DNA from: Diplolepis rosae
Lineage: Eukaryota; Arthropoda; Insecta; Hymenoptera; Diplolepididae
NCBI GenBank assembly: GCA_030998225.1
Contig: JAPYXD010000742.1
Span: forward strand, 124,001 to 188,000
Length of the DNA stretch: 64,000 bases
Direction of reading: 5' to 3'
Positions 1-15,000 of this stretch are shown here, one piece after another. Position 1 is the first letter of the stretch. Every line of letters begins with the position of its first letter. The notes below the pieces were generated by a model, which saw nothing but the letters and a program-made list of their open reading frames with translations, made no database searches and had not been told where the DNA came from. Both the position numbers and the translations under genes were made by a program.

Positions 1-3000
1 ATGTCTTTGCAACTGAAAAGAATTTGTTTTTAAAAGAGATAGTGTTCGAAAAAGAAAAAAATTCCGACAGATTATTATTTCTGCGACCAGGTTTATGATC
101 CTGAACAACGTGCTTATTAAAATTGTATTTTGAGTTGTTTTTATAATTATTAATGTATAAATATAAAATAACTACTGTAAAATATTGCTCTAATAATCTG
201 GTGGATGATTTTGAGCATCGGAGTCTTTGCAACTGCAAAATAATTTGCATTTGAAAGAGGCAGTGTTCGAGTAAGAAAAATGTTTCAGCAGATTATTATT
301 TTAGCGACCTGGTGTATGATCCTGAACAACGGGGCAATTAAAATGCAATGTAAGTTCTTTTTAAAGCTATTAATGTATAAATATAATAATAATTCATGCA
401 AAGTATTGTTTTAATAATCTGGTGCATGATTTTGAGAATCGGAGTCTTTGGAACTGCAAAAGAATTTGTTTTTGAAAGAGTTAGTGTTCGAATAAGAAAA
501 AAGATCCGACAGATTATTATTTATGCGACCTGGTGTATGATCCTGAACAATAGGGTCATTAAAAATGTATTTTAAGTTGTTTTTATAATTAATAATGTAT
601 AAATATAAAAAAATTTCTGTAAAGTATTGTTTTAATAATCTAGTGCATGATTTTGAGAATCGGAGTCTTTGAAACTGTAAAGGAATTTGTTTTTGAAAGA
701 GTTAGTGTTCAAATAAGGAAAAATTCCTACAGATTACTATTTCTGCGACCAGGTGTATGATCCTGAACAACGTGCTCATTATAATTGTATTTTGAGTTGT
801 TTTTATAACTATTAATGTATAAATAAAAAACAATTACTGTAAAGTATTGTTTTAATAATCTCGTGGATGATTTTGAGCATCGGAGTCTTTGCAACTGCAA
901 AAGAATTTGTATTTGAAAGAGGTAGTGTTCGACTAAGAAAAATGTCCCAGCAGATTAATATTTTAGTTACCAGGTGTATGATCCTGAACAACGTGATCAT
1001 TAAAAATGCATTTTAAGTTGTTTTTATAAGTATTAATGTATAAATATAAAATAACTACTGTAAAATATTGCTCTAATAATCTGGTGGATGATTTTGAGCA
1101 TCGGAGTCTTTGCAACTGCAAAATAATTTGCATTTGAAAGAGGCAGTGTTCGAGTAAGAAAAATGTTTCAGCAGATTATTATTTTAGCGACCTGGTGTAT
1201 GATCCTGAACAACGGGGCAATTAAAATGCATTGTAATTTCTTTTTAAAGCTATTAATGTATAAATATAATAAAGATTCCTGCAAAGTTTTTTTTTTGCAA
1301 TCTGGTGCATGATTTTGAGAATCGGAGTCTTTGAAACTGGAATAGAATTTGTTTTTGAAAGAGTTAGTGTCCGAATAAGAAAAAAGATCCGACAGATTAT
1401 TCTTTCTGCGACCAGGTGCATGAACCTGAACAACGTGCTCATTAAAATTGTATTTTAAGTTGTTTTTATAGCTAATAATGTATAAATATAAAACAATTTC
1501 TGTAAAGTATTGTTTTAATAATCTAGTGCATGATTTTGAGAATCGGAGTCTTTGAAACTGCAAGAGAATTTGTTTTTGAAAGAGTTAGTGTTCGAATAAG
1601 CAAAAAGTTCCGACAGATTATTATTTCTGCGACCTGGTGCATGATCCTGAACAACGTGCTCATTGTAATTGTATTTTGAGTTGTTTTTATAACTATTAAT
1701 GTATAAATAAAAAACAATTACTGTAAAGTATTGTTTTAATAATCTCGTGGATGATTTTGAGCATCGGAATCTTTACAACTCCAAATAATTTGTATTTGAA
1801 AGAGGTAGTGTTCGACTAAGAAAAATGTCCCAGCAGATTAATATTTTAGTTACCAGGTGTATGATCCTGAAAAACGGGGCAATTAAAATGCATTGTGAGT
1901 TTTTTTCATAACAATTAATGTATAAATATAAAGACAATTCCTGCAAAGTATTGTTTTAGAAATCTGGTGCATGATTTTGAGCATCGGAGTCTTTGCAACT
2001 GTAAAAGAATTTGTTCTTGAAAGAGTTAGTGTTCGAATAAGAAAAAAGATCCGACGGATTATTATTTATGCGACCAGGTGCATGATCCTGAACAACGTGC
2101 TCATTAAAATTGTATTTTAAGTTGTCTTTATAACTATTAATGTATAAATATAAAACAATTTCTGTAAAGTATTGTTTTAATAATCTGTTGCTTGATTTTG
2201 AGAATCGGAGTCTTTGTACCTGCAATAGAATTTGTTTTTGAAAGAGTTAGTGTTCGAATAAGAAAAATGATCCGACAGATTATTCTTTCTGCGACCAGGT
2301 GCATGAACCTGAACAACGTGCTCATTAAAATTGTATTTTGAGTTGTTTTGATAACTATTAATGTATAAATATAAAACAATTTCTGTAAAGTATTGTTTTA
2401 ATAATCTAGTGCATGATTTTGAGAATCGGAGTCTTTGAAACTGCAAAAGAATTTGTTTTTGAAAGAGTTAGTGTTCGAATAAGAAAAAAGATCCGACAGA
2501 TTATTATTTATGCGACCTGGTGTATGATCCTGAACAACGGGGCAATTAAAATGCATTGTAAGTTCTTTTTAAAGCTATTAATGAATAAATATAATAATAA
2601 TTCCTGCAAAGTATTGTTTTAGCAATATGGTGCATGATTCGAGGCAACGAAATCTTTGCAACTGCAAAATAATTTGTATTTGAAAGAGGTTGTGATCGAC
2701 TAAGAAAAATGTCCCAGCAGATTAATATTTTAGTTACCTGGTGTATGATCCTGAACAACGGGGCAATTAAAATGCATTGTAAGTCGTTTTTAAAACTATT
2801 AATGTATAAGTATAAAAACAATTCCTGCAAAGTATTGTTTTAGCAATCTGGAGCTTGGTTTTGAGCATTTGCGTCTTCGCAACTTCAACAGAATTTGTTG
2901 CTAAAAGCGTTAGTGTTCAAATAAGGAAAAATTCCTACAGATTACTATTTCTGCGACCAGGTGTATGATCCTGAACAACGTGCTTATTAAAATTGTATTT

Positions 3001-6000
3001 TAAGTTGTCTTTATAACTATTAATGTATAAATATAAAACAATTTCTGTAAAGTATTGTTTTAATAATCTGGTGCATGGTTTTGGGAATTGGAGTCTTTGA
3101 AACTGCAATAGAATTTGTTTTTGAAAGAGTTAGTGTTCGAATAAGAAAAAAGATCCGACAGATTATTCTTTCTGCGACCAGGTGCATGAACCTGAACAAC
3201 GTGCTCATTATAATTGTATTTTGAGTTGTTTTAATAATTATTAATGTATAAATATAAAACAATATCTGTAAAATATTGTTCTAATAATCTGGTGCATGAT
3301 TTTGAGCATCGGAGTCTTTGCAACTGCAAAATAATTTGTATTTGAAAGAGGTAGTGTTCGACTAAGAAAAATGTTTAAGCAGATTATTATTTTAGCGACC
3401 TGGTGAAAGATCCTGAACAACGGGGAAATTACAATGTATGGTAAGTTCTTTTTAAAGCTATTAATGTATAAATATAACAACAATTCCAGCAAAGTATTGT
3501 TTTAGCAATCTGGTGCATGATTCTAGGTAACGGAGTCTTTGCAACTGCAAAATAATTTGTATTTGAAAGAGGTAGTGTTCGACTAAGAAAAATGTCGCAG
3601 CAGATTATTATTTTAGTGACCTGGTGTATGATCCTGAACAACTGGGCGATTAAAATGCATTGTGAGTAGTTTTTAAAACTAGCTATGTATAAATATAAAA
3701 CAATTACTGTAAAATATTGCTCTAATAATCTGGTGGATGATTTTGAGCATCGGAGTCTTTGCAACTGCAAAATAATTTGCATTTGAAAGAGGCAGTGTTC
3801 GAGTAAGAAAAATGTTTCAGCAGATTATTATTTTAGCGACCTGGTGTATGATCCTGAACAACGGGGCAATTAAAATGCAATGTAAGTTCTTTTTAAAGCT
3901 ATTAATGTATAAATATAATAATAATTCCTGCAAAGTTTTTTTTTTGCAATCTGGTGCATGATTCTAGGTAACGGAGTCTTTGCAACTGTAAAAGAATTTG
4001 TTTTTGAAAGAGGTAGTGTTCGACTAAGAAAAATGTCCCAGCAGATTATTATTTTAGTGACCTGGTGTATGATCCTAAACAACGGGGCAATTAAAATGCA
4101 TTGTGAGTTGTTTTCAAAACTAATTATGTATAAATATAGAAACAGTTTCTGAAAAGTATTTTTTTAGCAATCTGGGGCATGATTTTAGTCAACGGAATCT
4201 CTGCAACTGTAAAAGTATTTGTTTTTTAAAGAGGTAGTCTTTGAATAAGAAACAAGTTCCGACAGATTATTATTTAAGAGACCAGGTATATGATCCTGAA
4301 CTACGCGCTCATTATAATTGTATTTTAAGTTGTTTTTATTACTATTAATGTATAAATATAAAACAATTTCTGTAAAATATTGTTCTAATAATCTTGATCA
4401 GGATTTTGAGCATCGAAGTCTTTGCAACTGTAAATTCCACAGATTATTATTTATGCGACATGGTGTATGATCCTGAACAACGTGCTCATTATAATTGTAT
4501 TTTAAGTAGTTATTATAATTATTAATGTATAAATATAAAACAATTTCTGTAAAGTATTGTTTTAATATTTTGGTGAATGATTTTGAGCATCGGAGTCTTT
4601 GCAACTGCAAAATAATTTGTATTTGGAAGAGGTAGTGTTCGACTAAGAAAAATGTTCTAGCAGATTATTATTTTAGCGTCCTGGTGTACGATCCTGAACA
4701 ACGGGGCAATTACAATGTATGGTAAGTTGTTTTTATATCTATCAATGTACAAGTATAAAACAATTTCTGTAAAGTATTGTTTTAATAATCTGGTGCATGA
4801 CTTTGAGCATTGGATTCTTTGCAACTGTAAAAGAATTTGTTTTTGAAAGAGATAGTGTTCGAATAAGAAAAAAGATCCGACAGATTATTATTTATGCGAC
4901 CTGGTGTATGAAACTGAACAAGGTGCTCATTAAAATTGTATTTTTAGTTGTCTTTATAACTATTAATGTATAAATATAAAATAATTTCTGTAAAGTATTG
5001 TTTTAATAATCTGGTGCATGATTTTGAGAATCGGAGTCTTTGAAACTGCAAGAGAATTTGTTTTTGAAAGAGTTAGTGTTCGAATAAGCAAAAAGTTCCG
5101 ACAGATAATTATTTCTGCGACCTGGTGCATGATCCTGAACAACGTGCTCATTATAATTGTATTTTGAGTTGTTTTTATAACTATTAATGTATAAATATAA
5201 AACAATTACTGTAAAATATTGCTCTAATAATCTGGTGCATGATTTTGACCATCGGAATCTTTGCAACTGCAAAATGATTTGTATTTGAAAGAGGTAGTGT
5301 TCGACTAAGAAAAATGTTCCAGCAGATTATTATTTTAGCGACCTGGTGTATGATCCTGAACAACGGGGCAATTACAATGTATGGTAAGTTCTTTTTAAAG
5401 CTACTAATGTATAAATATAATAACAATTCCAGCAAAGTATTGTTTTAGCAATCTGGTGCATGATTCTAGGTAACGGAATCTTTGCAACTGCAAAAGAATT
5501 TGTATTTGAAAGAAGTAGTGTTCAACTTAGAAAAATGTCCCAGCAGATTATTATTTTAGTGACCTGGTGTATGATCCTGAACAAGGGGGCAATTAAAATG
5601 TATAGTGAGTTGTTTTTAAAACAAGTTATGTATAAATATATAAACAATTCCTGCAAAGTATTTTTTTAGCAATCTGGTGCATGATTCTAGGCAACGGAAT
5701 CTCTGCAACTGTAAAAGAATTTGTTTTTTAAAGAGGTAGTCTTTGTATAAGAAACAAGTTCCGACAGATTATAATTTAAGAGACCAGGTATATGATCCTG
5801 AACAACGCGCTCATTATAATATTATTTTAAGTTGTCTTTATAACTATTAATGTATAAATAGAAAATTATTTCTGTTAAGTTTTGTTTTAATTATCTGGTG
5901 CATGATTTTGAGAATCGGAGTCTTTGAAACTGCAAGAGAATTTGTTTTTGAAAGAGTTAGTGTTCGATTAAGCAAAAAGTTCCGACAGATTATTATTTCT

Positions 6001-9000
6001 GCGACCTGGTGCATGATCCTGAACAACGTGCTCATTGTAATTGTATTTTGAGATGTTTTTATAACTATTAATGTATAAATAAAAAACAATTACTGTAAAG
6101 TATTGTTTTAATAATCTAGTGCATGATTTTGAGAATCGGAGTCTTTGAAACTGCAAAAGAATTTGTATTTGAAATAGGTAGTGTTCGACTAAGAAAAATG
6201 TCCCAGCAGATTAATATTTTAGTTACCAGGTGTATGATCCTGAAAAACGGGGCAATTCAAATGCATTATGAGTTGTTTTCGTAACTATTAATGTATAAAT
6301 ATAAAGACAATTCCTGCAAAGTATTGTTTTAGAAATCTGGTGCATGATTTTGAGAATCGGAGTCTTTGCAACTGCAAAAGAATTTGTTCTTGAAAGAGTT
6401 AGTGTTCGAATAAGAAGAAAGATCCCACAGATTATTATTTATGCGACCTGGTGCATGATCCTGAATAACGTGCTCATTAGAATAGTATTTTAAGTTGTCT
6501 TTATAACTATTAATGTATAAATATAAAACAATTTCTGTAAAGTATTGTTTTAATAATCTAGTGCATGATTTTGAGCATCTTTGCAACTGCAAATGAATTT
6601 TTATTTGAAAGAGGTAGAGTTCGACTAAGAAAAATGTTCTAGCAGATTATTATTTATGCGACCTGGTGTATAATCCTGAACAACGGGGCAATTAAAATAC
6701 ATTGTGAGATCTTTTTAAAGCTATTAATGTATAAATATAATAATAATTCCGGCAAAGTATTGTTTTAGCGAGCTGGTGCATGATTCAAGGAAACGGAATC
6801 TTTGCAACTGCAAAATAATTTGAATTTGAAAGAGGTAGTGTTCGACTAAGAAAAATGTCCCAGCAGATTAATATTTTAGTTACCAGGTGTATAATCCTGA
6901 ACAACGGGGCAATTAAAATACATTGTGAGTTTTTTTCATAACAATTAATGTATAAATATAAAGACAATGCCTGCAAAGTATTGTTTTAGAAATCTGGTGC
7001 ATGATTTTGAGCATCGGAGCCTTTGCAACTGTAAAAGAATTTGTTCTTGAAAGAGTTAGTGTTCGAATAAGAAAAAAGATCCGACGGATTATTATTTATG
7101 CGACCAGGTGCATGATCCTGAACAACGTGCTCATTAAAATTGTATTTTGAGTTGTTTTTATAAGTATTAATGTATAAATATAAAACAATTTCTGAAAAGT
7201 ATTGTTTTAATAATCTGGTGCATGATTTTGAGAATCGGAGTCTTTGAAACTGCAAGAGAATTTGTTTCTAAAAGCGTTAGTGTTCAAATAAGGAAAAATT
7301 CCTACAGATTACTATTTCTGCGACCAGGTGTATGATCCTGAACAACGTGCTCATTGTAATTGTATTTTGAGTTGTTTTTATAACTATTAATGTATAAATA
7401 AAAAACAATTACTGTAAAGTATTGTTTTGATAATCTGGTGGATGATTTTGAGCATCGGAATCTTTACAACTCCAAATAATTTGTATTTGAAAGAGGTAGT
7501 GTTCGACTAAGAAAAATGTCCCAGCAGATTAATATTTTAGTTACCAGGTGTATGATCCTGAAAAACGGGGCAATTAAAATGCATTGTGAGTTGTTTTCAT
7601 AAATATTAATGTATAAATATAAAGACAATTCCTGCAAAGTATTGTTTTAGCAATCTGGTGCATGATTTTGAGAATCGGAGTCTTTGAAACTGCAAAAGAA
7701 TTTGTTTTTGAAAGAGTTAGTGTTCGAATAAGAAAAAAAGATCCCACAGATTATTATTTATGCGACCAGGTGCATGATCCTGAACAACGTGCTCATTAAA
7801 ATTGTATTTTAAGTTGTCTTTATAACTATTAATGTATAAATATAAAACAATTTCTGTAAAGTATTGTTTTAATAATCTGGTGCATGATTTTGAGCATCGG
7901 AGTCTTTGCAACTGCAAATGAATTTTTATTTGAAAGAGGTAGAATTCGACTAAGAAAAATCTTCTAGCAGATTATTATTTATGCGACCTGGTGTATGATC
8001 CTGAACAACGGGGCAATTAAAATACATTGTTAGATCTTTTTAAAGCTATTAATGTATAATTATAATAATAATTCCGGCAAAGTATTGTTTTAGCTATCTG
8101 GTGCATGATTCAAGGAAAAGGAATCTTTGCAACTGCAAATAATTTGAATTTGAAAGAGGTAGTGTTCGACTAAGAAAAATGTCCCAGCAGATTAATATTT
8201 TAGTTACCAGGTGTATGATCCTGAAAAATGGGGCAATTAAAATGCATTGTGAGACTTTTTCATAACTATTAATGTATAAATATAAAGACAATTCCTGCAA
8301 AGTATTGTTTAAGCAATCTGGTGCCTGATTTTGAGCATCGGAGTCTTTGCAACTGTAAAAGAATTTGTTCTTGTAAGAGTTAGTGTTCGAATAAGAAATA
8401 AGGTCCGACAGATTATTATTTATGCGACCTGGTGCATGATCCTGAACAACGTGCTCATTAAAATTGTATTTTATGTTGTCTTTATAACTATTAATGTATA
8501 AATATAAAACAATTTCTGTAAAGTATTGTTTTAATAATCTGTTGCATGATTTTGAGAATCGGAGTCTTTGAAACTGCAATAGAATTTGTTTTTGAAAGAG
8601 TTAGTGTTCGAATAAGTAAAAAGATCCGACAGATTATTCTTTCTGCGACCAGGTGCATGAGCCTGAACAACGTGCTCATTATAATTGTATTTTGAGTTGT
8701 CTTTATAACTATTAATGTATAAATATAAAACAATTTCTGTAAAGTATTGTTTTAATAATCTGTTGCATGATTTTGAGAATCGGAGTCTTTGAAACTGCAA
8801 TAGAATTTGTTTTTGAAAGAGTTAGTGTTCGAATAAGTAAAAAGATCCGACAGATTATTCTTTCTGCGACCAGGTGCATCAGCCTGAACAACGTGCTCAT
8901 TAAAATTGTATTTTAAGTTGTCTTTATAACTATTAATGTATAAATATAAAACAATTTCTGTAAAGTATTGTTTTAATAATCTGGTGCATGATTTTGAGAA

Positions 9001-9782
9001 TCGGAGTCTTTGAAACTGCAATAGAATTTTTTTTTGAAAGAGTTAGTGTTCGAATAAGAAAAAAGATCCGACAGATTATTCTTTCTGCGACCAGGTGCAT
9101 GAACCTGAACAACGTGCTCATTAAAATTGTATTTCGAGTTGTTTTTATAACTATTAATGTATAAATATAAAACAATTTCTGTAAAGTATTGTTTTAATAA
9201 TCTAGTGCATGATTTTGAGAATCGGAGTCTTTGAAACTGCAAACGAATTTGTTTTTGAAAGAGTTAGTGTTCGAATAAGAAAAAAGATCAGACAGATTAT
9301 TATTTTAGCGACCTGGTGTATGATCCTGAACAACGGGGCAATTAAAATGCATTGTAAGTTCTTTTTAAAGCTATTAATGTATAAATATAATAATAATTCC
9401 TGCAAAGTATTGTTTTAGCAATCTGGAGCTTGGTTTTGAGCATTTGCGTCTTCGCAACTTCAACAGAATTTGTTGCTAAAAGCGTTAGTGTTCAAATAAG
9501 GAAAAATTCCTACAGATTACTATTTCTGCGACCAGGTGTATGATCCTGAACAACGTGCTTATTGTGATTGTATTTTGAGTTGTTTCTATAACTATTAATG
9601 TATAAATAAAAAACAATTACTTTAAAATATTGCTCTAATAATCTGGTGCATGATTTTGAGCATCGGAGTCTTTAAAACTGCAAAATAATTTGTATTTGAA
9701 AGAGGCAGTGTTCGAGTAAGAAAAATGTTTCAGCAGATTATTATTTTAGCGACCTGGTGTATGATCCTGAACAACGGGGCAA

Positions 9783-12347
9783 TTAAAATGCAATGTAAGT
9801 TCTTTTTAAAGCTATTAATGTATAAATATAATAATAATTCCTGCAAAGTATTGTTTTAGCAATCTGGTGCATGATTCTAGGTAACGGAATCTTTGCAACT
9901 GCAAAAGAATTTGTATTTGAAAGAAGTAGTGTTCGACTTAGAAAAATGTACCAGCAGATTTTTATTTTAGTGACCTGGTGTATGATCCTGAACAACGGGG
10001 CAATTAAAATGTATAGTGAGTTGTTTTTAAAACTAGTTATGTATAAATATATACACAATTCCTGCAAAGTATTTTTTTAGCAATCTGGTGCATGATTCTA
10101 GGCAACGGAATCTCTGCAACTGTAAAAGAATTTGTTTTCTAAAGAGGTAGTCTTTGTATAAGAAACAAGTTCCGACAGATTATAATTTAAGAGACCAGGT
10201 ATATGATCCTGAACAACGCGCTCATTATAATTGTATTTTAAGTTGTCTTTATAACTATTAGTGTATAAATATAAAACAATTTCTGTAAAGTATTGTTTTA
10301 ATAATCTGGTGCTTGATTTTGAGAATCGGAGTCTTTGAAACTGTAAAAGAATTTGTTTTTGAAAGAGTTAGTGTTCGAATAAGAAAAGAGATACAACAGA
10401 TTATTATTTATGCGATCCGGTGCATGATCCGGAACAACGTGCTCATTAAAATTGTATTTTAAGTTGTCTTTATAACTATTAATGTATAAATATAAAATAA
10501 TTTCTGTAAAGTATTGTTTTAATAATCTGGTGCATGATTTTGAGAATCGGAGTCTTTGAAACTGCAAGAGAATTTGTTTTTGAAAGAGTTAGTGTTCGAA
10601 TAAGCAAAAAGTTCCGACAGATTATTATTTCTGCGACCTGGTGCATGATCCTGAACAACGTGCTCATTGTAATTGTATTTTGAGTTGTTTCTATAACTAT
10701 TAATGTATAAATAAAAAACAATTACTGTAAAATATTGCCCTAATAATCTGGTGGATGATTTTGAGCATCGGAGTCTTTGCAACTGCAAAATAATTTGTAT
10801 TTGGAAGAGGTAGTGTTCGACTAAGAAAAATGTTCTAGCAGATTATTATTTTAGCGTCCTGGTGTACGATCCTGAACAACGGGGCAATTACAATGTATGG
10901 CAAGTTCTTTTTAAAGCTATTAATGTATAAATATAATAACAATTCCAGCAAAGTATTGTTTTAGCAATCTGGTGCATGATTCTAGGTAACGGAATCTTTG
11001 CAACTGCAAAAGAATTTGTATTTGAAAGAAGTAGTGTTCGACTTAGAAAAATGTCCCAGCAGATTATTATTTTAGTGACCTGGTGTATGATCCTGAACAA
11101 CGGGGCAATTAAAATGTATAGTGAGTTGTTTTTATAACTAGTTATGTATAAATATATAAACAATTCCTGCAAAGTATTTTTTTAGCAATCTGGTGCATGA
11201 TTCTAGGCAACGGAATCTCTGCAACTGTAAAAGAATTTGTTTTTTAAAGAGGTAGTCTTTGTATAAGAAACAAGTTCCGACAGATTATAATTTAAGAGAC
11301 CAGGTATATGATCCTGAACAACGCGTTCATTATAATTGTATTTTGAGTCGTTTTTATAACTATTAATGTATAAATAAAAAACAATTACTGTAAAATATTG
11401 CTCTAATTTTCTGGTGGATGATTTTGAGCATCGGAGTCTTTGCAACTGCAAAATAATTTGTATTTGGAAGAGGTAGTGTTCGACTAAGAAAAATGTTCTA
11501 GCAGATTATTATTTTAGCGTCCTGGTGTACGATCCTGAACAACGGGGCAATTACAATGTATGGCAAGTTCTTTTTAAAGCTATTAATGTATAAATATAAT
11601 AACAATTCCTGCAAAGTATTTTTTTAGCAATCTGGTGCATGATTCTAAGCAACGGAATCTCTGCAACTGTAAAAGAATTTGTTTTTTAAAGAGGTAGTCT
11701 TTGTATAAGAAACAAGTTCGGACAGATTATAATTTAAGAGACCAGGTATATGATCGTGAACAACGCGCTCATTAAAATAGTATTTTAAGTTGTCTTTATA
11801 ACTATTAATGTATAAATATAAAACAATTTCTGTAAAGTATTGTTTTAATAATCTGGTGCTTGATTTTGAGAATCGGAGTCTTTGAAACTGTAAAAGAATT
11901 TGTTTTTGAAAGAGTTAGTGTTCGAATAAGAAAAGAGATACAACAGATTATTATTTATGCGACCTGGTGCATGATCCTGAACAACGTGCTCATTAAAATT
12001 GTATTTTAAGTTGTCTTTATAACTATTAATTTATAAATATAAAATAATTTCTGTAAAGTATTGTTTTAATAATCTGGTGCATGATTTTGAGAATCGGAGT
12101 CTTTGAAACTGCAAGAGAATTTGTTTTTGAAAGAGTTAGTGTTCGAATAAGCAAAAAGTTCCGACAGATTATTATTTCTGCGACCTGGTGCATGATCCTG
12201 AACAACGTGCTCATTGTGATTGTATTTTGAGTTGTTTCTATAACTATTAATGTATAAATAAAAAACAATTACTGTAAAATATTGCTCTAATAATCTGGTG
12301 GATGATTTTGAGCATCGGAGTCTTTGCAACTGCAAAATAATTTGCAT
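9783..12347. repeat. Higher-order repeats within the satellite (5- and 7-monomer periods)
   Basis: Specific monomer variants recur at multiples of 221 bp. The variant at 9783-10067 recurs at 10888-11172, 1105 bp away (5 x 221). The variant at 10298-10788, with the unusual AAAGAGATACAACAG tract, recurs 1547 bp away (7 x 221) around 11845-12335. This indicates amplification of multi-monomer blocks, by unequal crossing-over or rolling-circle events, and not only single-monomer turnover. Block edges are approximate, read by eye. Confidence 0.75.
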
Positions 12348-13979
12348 TTGAAAGAGGCAGTGTTCGACTAAGAAAAATGTTCAAGCAGGTTATTATTTTA
12401 GCGACCTGGTGTATTATCCTGATCAACGTGGCAATTAAAATGCATTGTCAGTTCTTTTTAAAACTAGCTATGTATAAATATATAAACAATTCCTGCAAAG
12501 TATTTTTTTAGCAATCTGGTGCATGATTCTAGGCAACGGAATCTCTGCAACTGTAAAAGAATTTGTTTTCTAAAGAGGTAGTCTTTGTATAAGAAACAAG
12601 TTCCGACAGATTATAATTTGAGAGACCAGGTATATGATCGTGAACAACGCGCTCATTAAAATAGTATTTTAAGTTGTCTTTATAACTATTAATGTATAAA
12701 TATAAAAAAATTTCTGTAAAGTATTGTTTTAATAATCTGGTGCATGATTTTGAGCATCGGAGTCTTTGCAACTGCAAAAGAATTTGTTTTTGAAAGAGTT
12801 AGTGTTCGAATAAGAAAAATGTACAAGCAGATTAATATTTTAGTTACCAGGTGTATGATCCTGAAAAACGGGGCAATTAAAATGCATTGTGAGTTGTTTT
12901 CATAACTATTAATGTATAAATATAAAGACAATTCCTGCAAAGTATTGTTTTAGCAATCTGGTGCATGATTTTGAGCATCGGAGTCTTTGCAACTGCAGAA
13001 GAATTTGTTTTTGAAAGAGTTAGTGTTCGAATAAGAAAAAAGATCCCACAGATTATTATTTATGCGACCTGGTGCATGATCCTGAACAACGTGCTCATTA
13101 AAATAGTATTTTAAGTTGTCTTTATAACTATTAATGTATAAATATAAAACAATTTCTGTAAAGTATTGTTTTAATAATCTGGTGCATGATTTTGAGCATC
13201 GGAGTCTTTGCAACTGCAAATGAATTTTTATTTGAAAGAGGTAGAGTTCGACTAAGAAAAATATTCTAGCAGATTATTATTTATGCGACCTGGTGTATGA
13301 TCCTGAACAACGGGGCAATTAAAATGCATTGTAAGATCTTTTTAAAGCTATTAATGTATAAATATAATAATAATTCCGGCAAAGTATTGTTTTAGCTATC
13401 TGGTGCATGATTCGAAGAAACGGAATCTTTGCAACTGCAAATAATTTGTATTTGAAAGAGGTAGTGTTCGACTAAGAAAAATGTCACAGCAGATTAATAT
13501 TTTAGTTACCAGGTGTATGATCCTGAAAAACGGGGCAATTAAAATGCATTGTGAGTTGTTTTCATAACTATTAATGTATAAATATAAAGACAATTCCTGC
13601 AAAGTATTGTTTTAGCAATCTGGTGCATGATTTTGAGCATCGGAGTCTTTGCAACTGTAAAAGAATTTGTTCTTGAAAGAGTTAGTGTTCGAATAAGAAA
13701 AAAGATCCGACAGATTATTATTTATGCGACCTGGTGCATGATCCTGAACAACGTGCTCATTAAAATAGTATTTTAAGTTGTCTTTATAACTATTAATGTA
13801 TAAATATAAAACAATTTCTGTAAAGTATTGTTTTAATAATCTGGTGCATGATTTTGAGAATCGGAGTCTTTGAATCTGCAAAAGAATTTGTTTTTGAAAG
13901 AGTTAGTGTTCGAATAAGAAAAAAGATCCGACAGATTATTATTTATGCGACCAGGAGCATGAACCTGAACAACGTGCTC

Positions 13980-15000
13980 ATTATAATTGTATTTTGAGTT
14001 GTTTTTATAACTATTAATGTATAAATAAAAAACAATTACTGTAAATTATTGCTCTAATAATCTGGTGGATGATTTGGAGCAACGGAATCTTTGCAACTGC
14101 AAAAGAATTTGTTTTTGAAAGAGTTAGTGTTCGAATAAGAAAAAAGATCCGACAGATTATTATTTATGCGACCTGGTGCATGATCCTGAACAACGTGCTC
14201 ATTAAAATTGTATTTTATTTTGTTTTTATAACTATCAATGTATAAATATAAAACAATTTCTGTAAAGTATTGTTCTAGCAATCTGGTGCATGATTCTAGA
14301 CATCGGAGTCTTTGCAACTGTAAAAAATTTGTTTTTGAAAGTTTAAATGTTCGAATAAGAAAAAAGTTCCAGCAGATTATTATTTTAGCGACCGAGTGTA
14401 TGATCCTGAACAACGGTTCATTCAAAATGAATTTTAAGTTGTTTTTATGACTATTAATTTATAAATAAAAAAACATTTCCAGTGGAGTATTATTTTAGCG
14501 ACCTGGTGCATGATCCTAGATAAGGGTGTCATTGAAAATGCACTGTAAGTTGTTTTTGTAACTATTTATGTATAAATATAACAAAAGTTCCTGTGGGATA
14601 TTGTTTTACCAATCTGTTGCATTTTTTTGGGCATAGGAGTCTGCGCAACTGCAAAAGAATTTTTATTTGAACGAGGTAGAGTTCGACTAAGAAAAATGTT
14701 CTAGCAGATTATTATTTATGCGACCTGGTGTATGATCCTGAACAACGGGGCAATTAAAATGCATTGTAATATCTTTTTAAAGCTATTAATGTATAAATAT
14801 AATAATAATTCCGGCAAGTATTGTTTTAGCTATCTGGTGCATGATTCGAGGAAACGGAATCTTTGCAACTGCAAATAATTTGTATTTGTAAGAGGTATTG
14901 TTCGACTAAGAAAAATGTCCCAGCAGATTATTATTTATGCGACATGGTGTATGAACCTGAACATCGGGATCATTAAAAATTCCTTTTTAAGTTGTTTTTA
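13980..15000. repeat. Higher-order satellite block, copy 1
   Basis: About 1 kb of variant monomers, including distinctive GTTTAAATGTTCG and CCAGTGGAGTATTATTT tracts. It is repeated nearly base for base 2761 bp downstream (16741-17760), and part of it recurs again at 17768-18240. Very few differences are visible (for example TTAGCGACC against TTAGGGACC near 14495 and 17256), so the duplication is recent relative to divergence between ordinary monomers. Confidence 0.85.
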
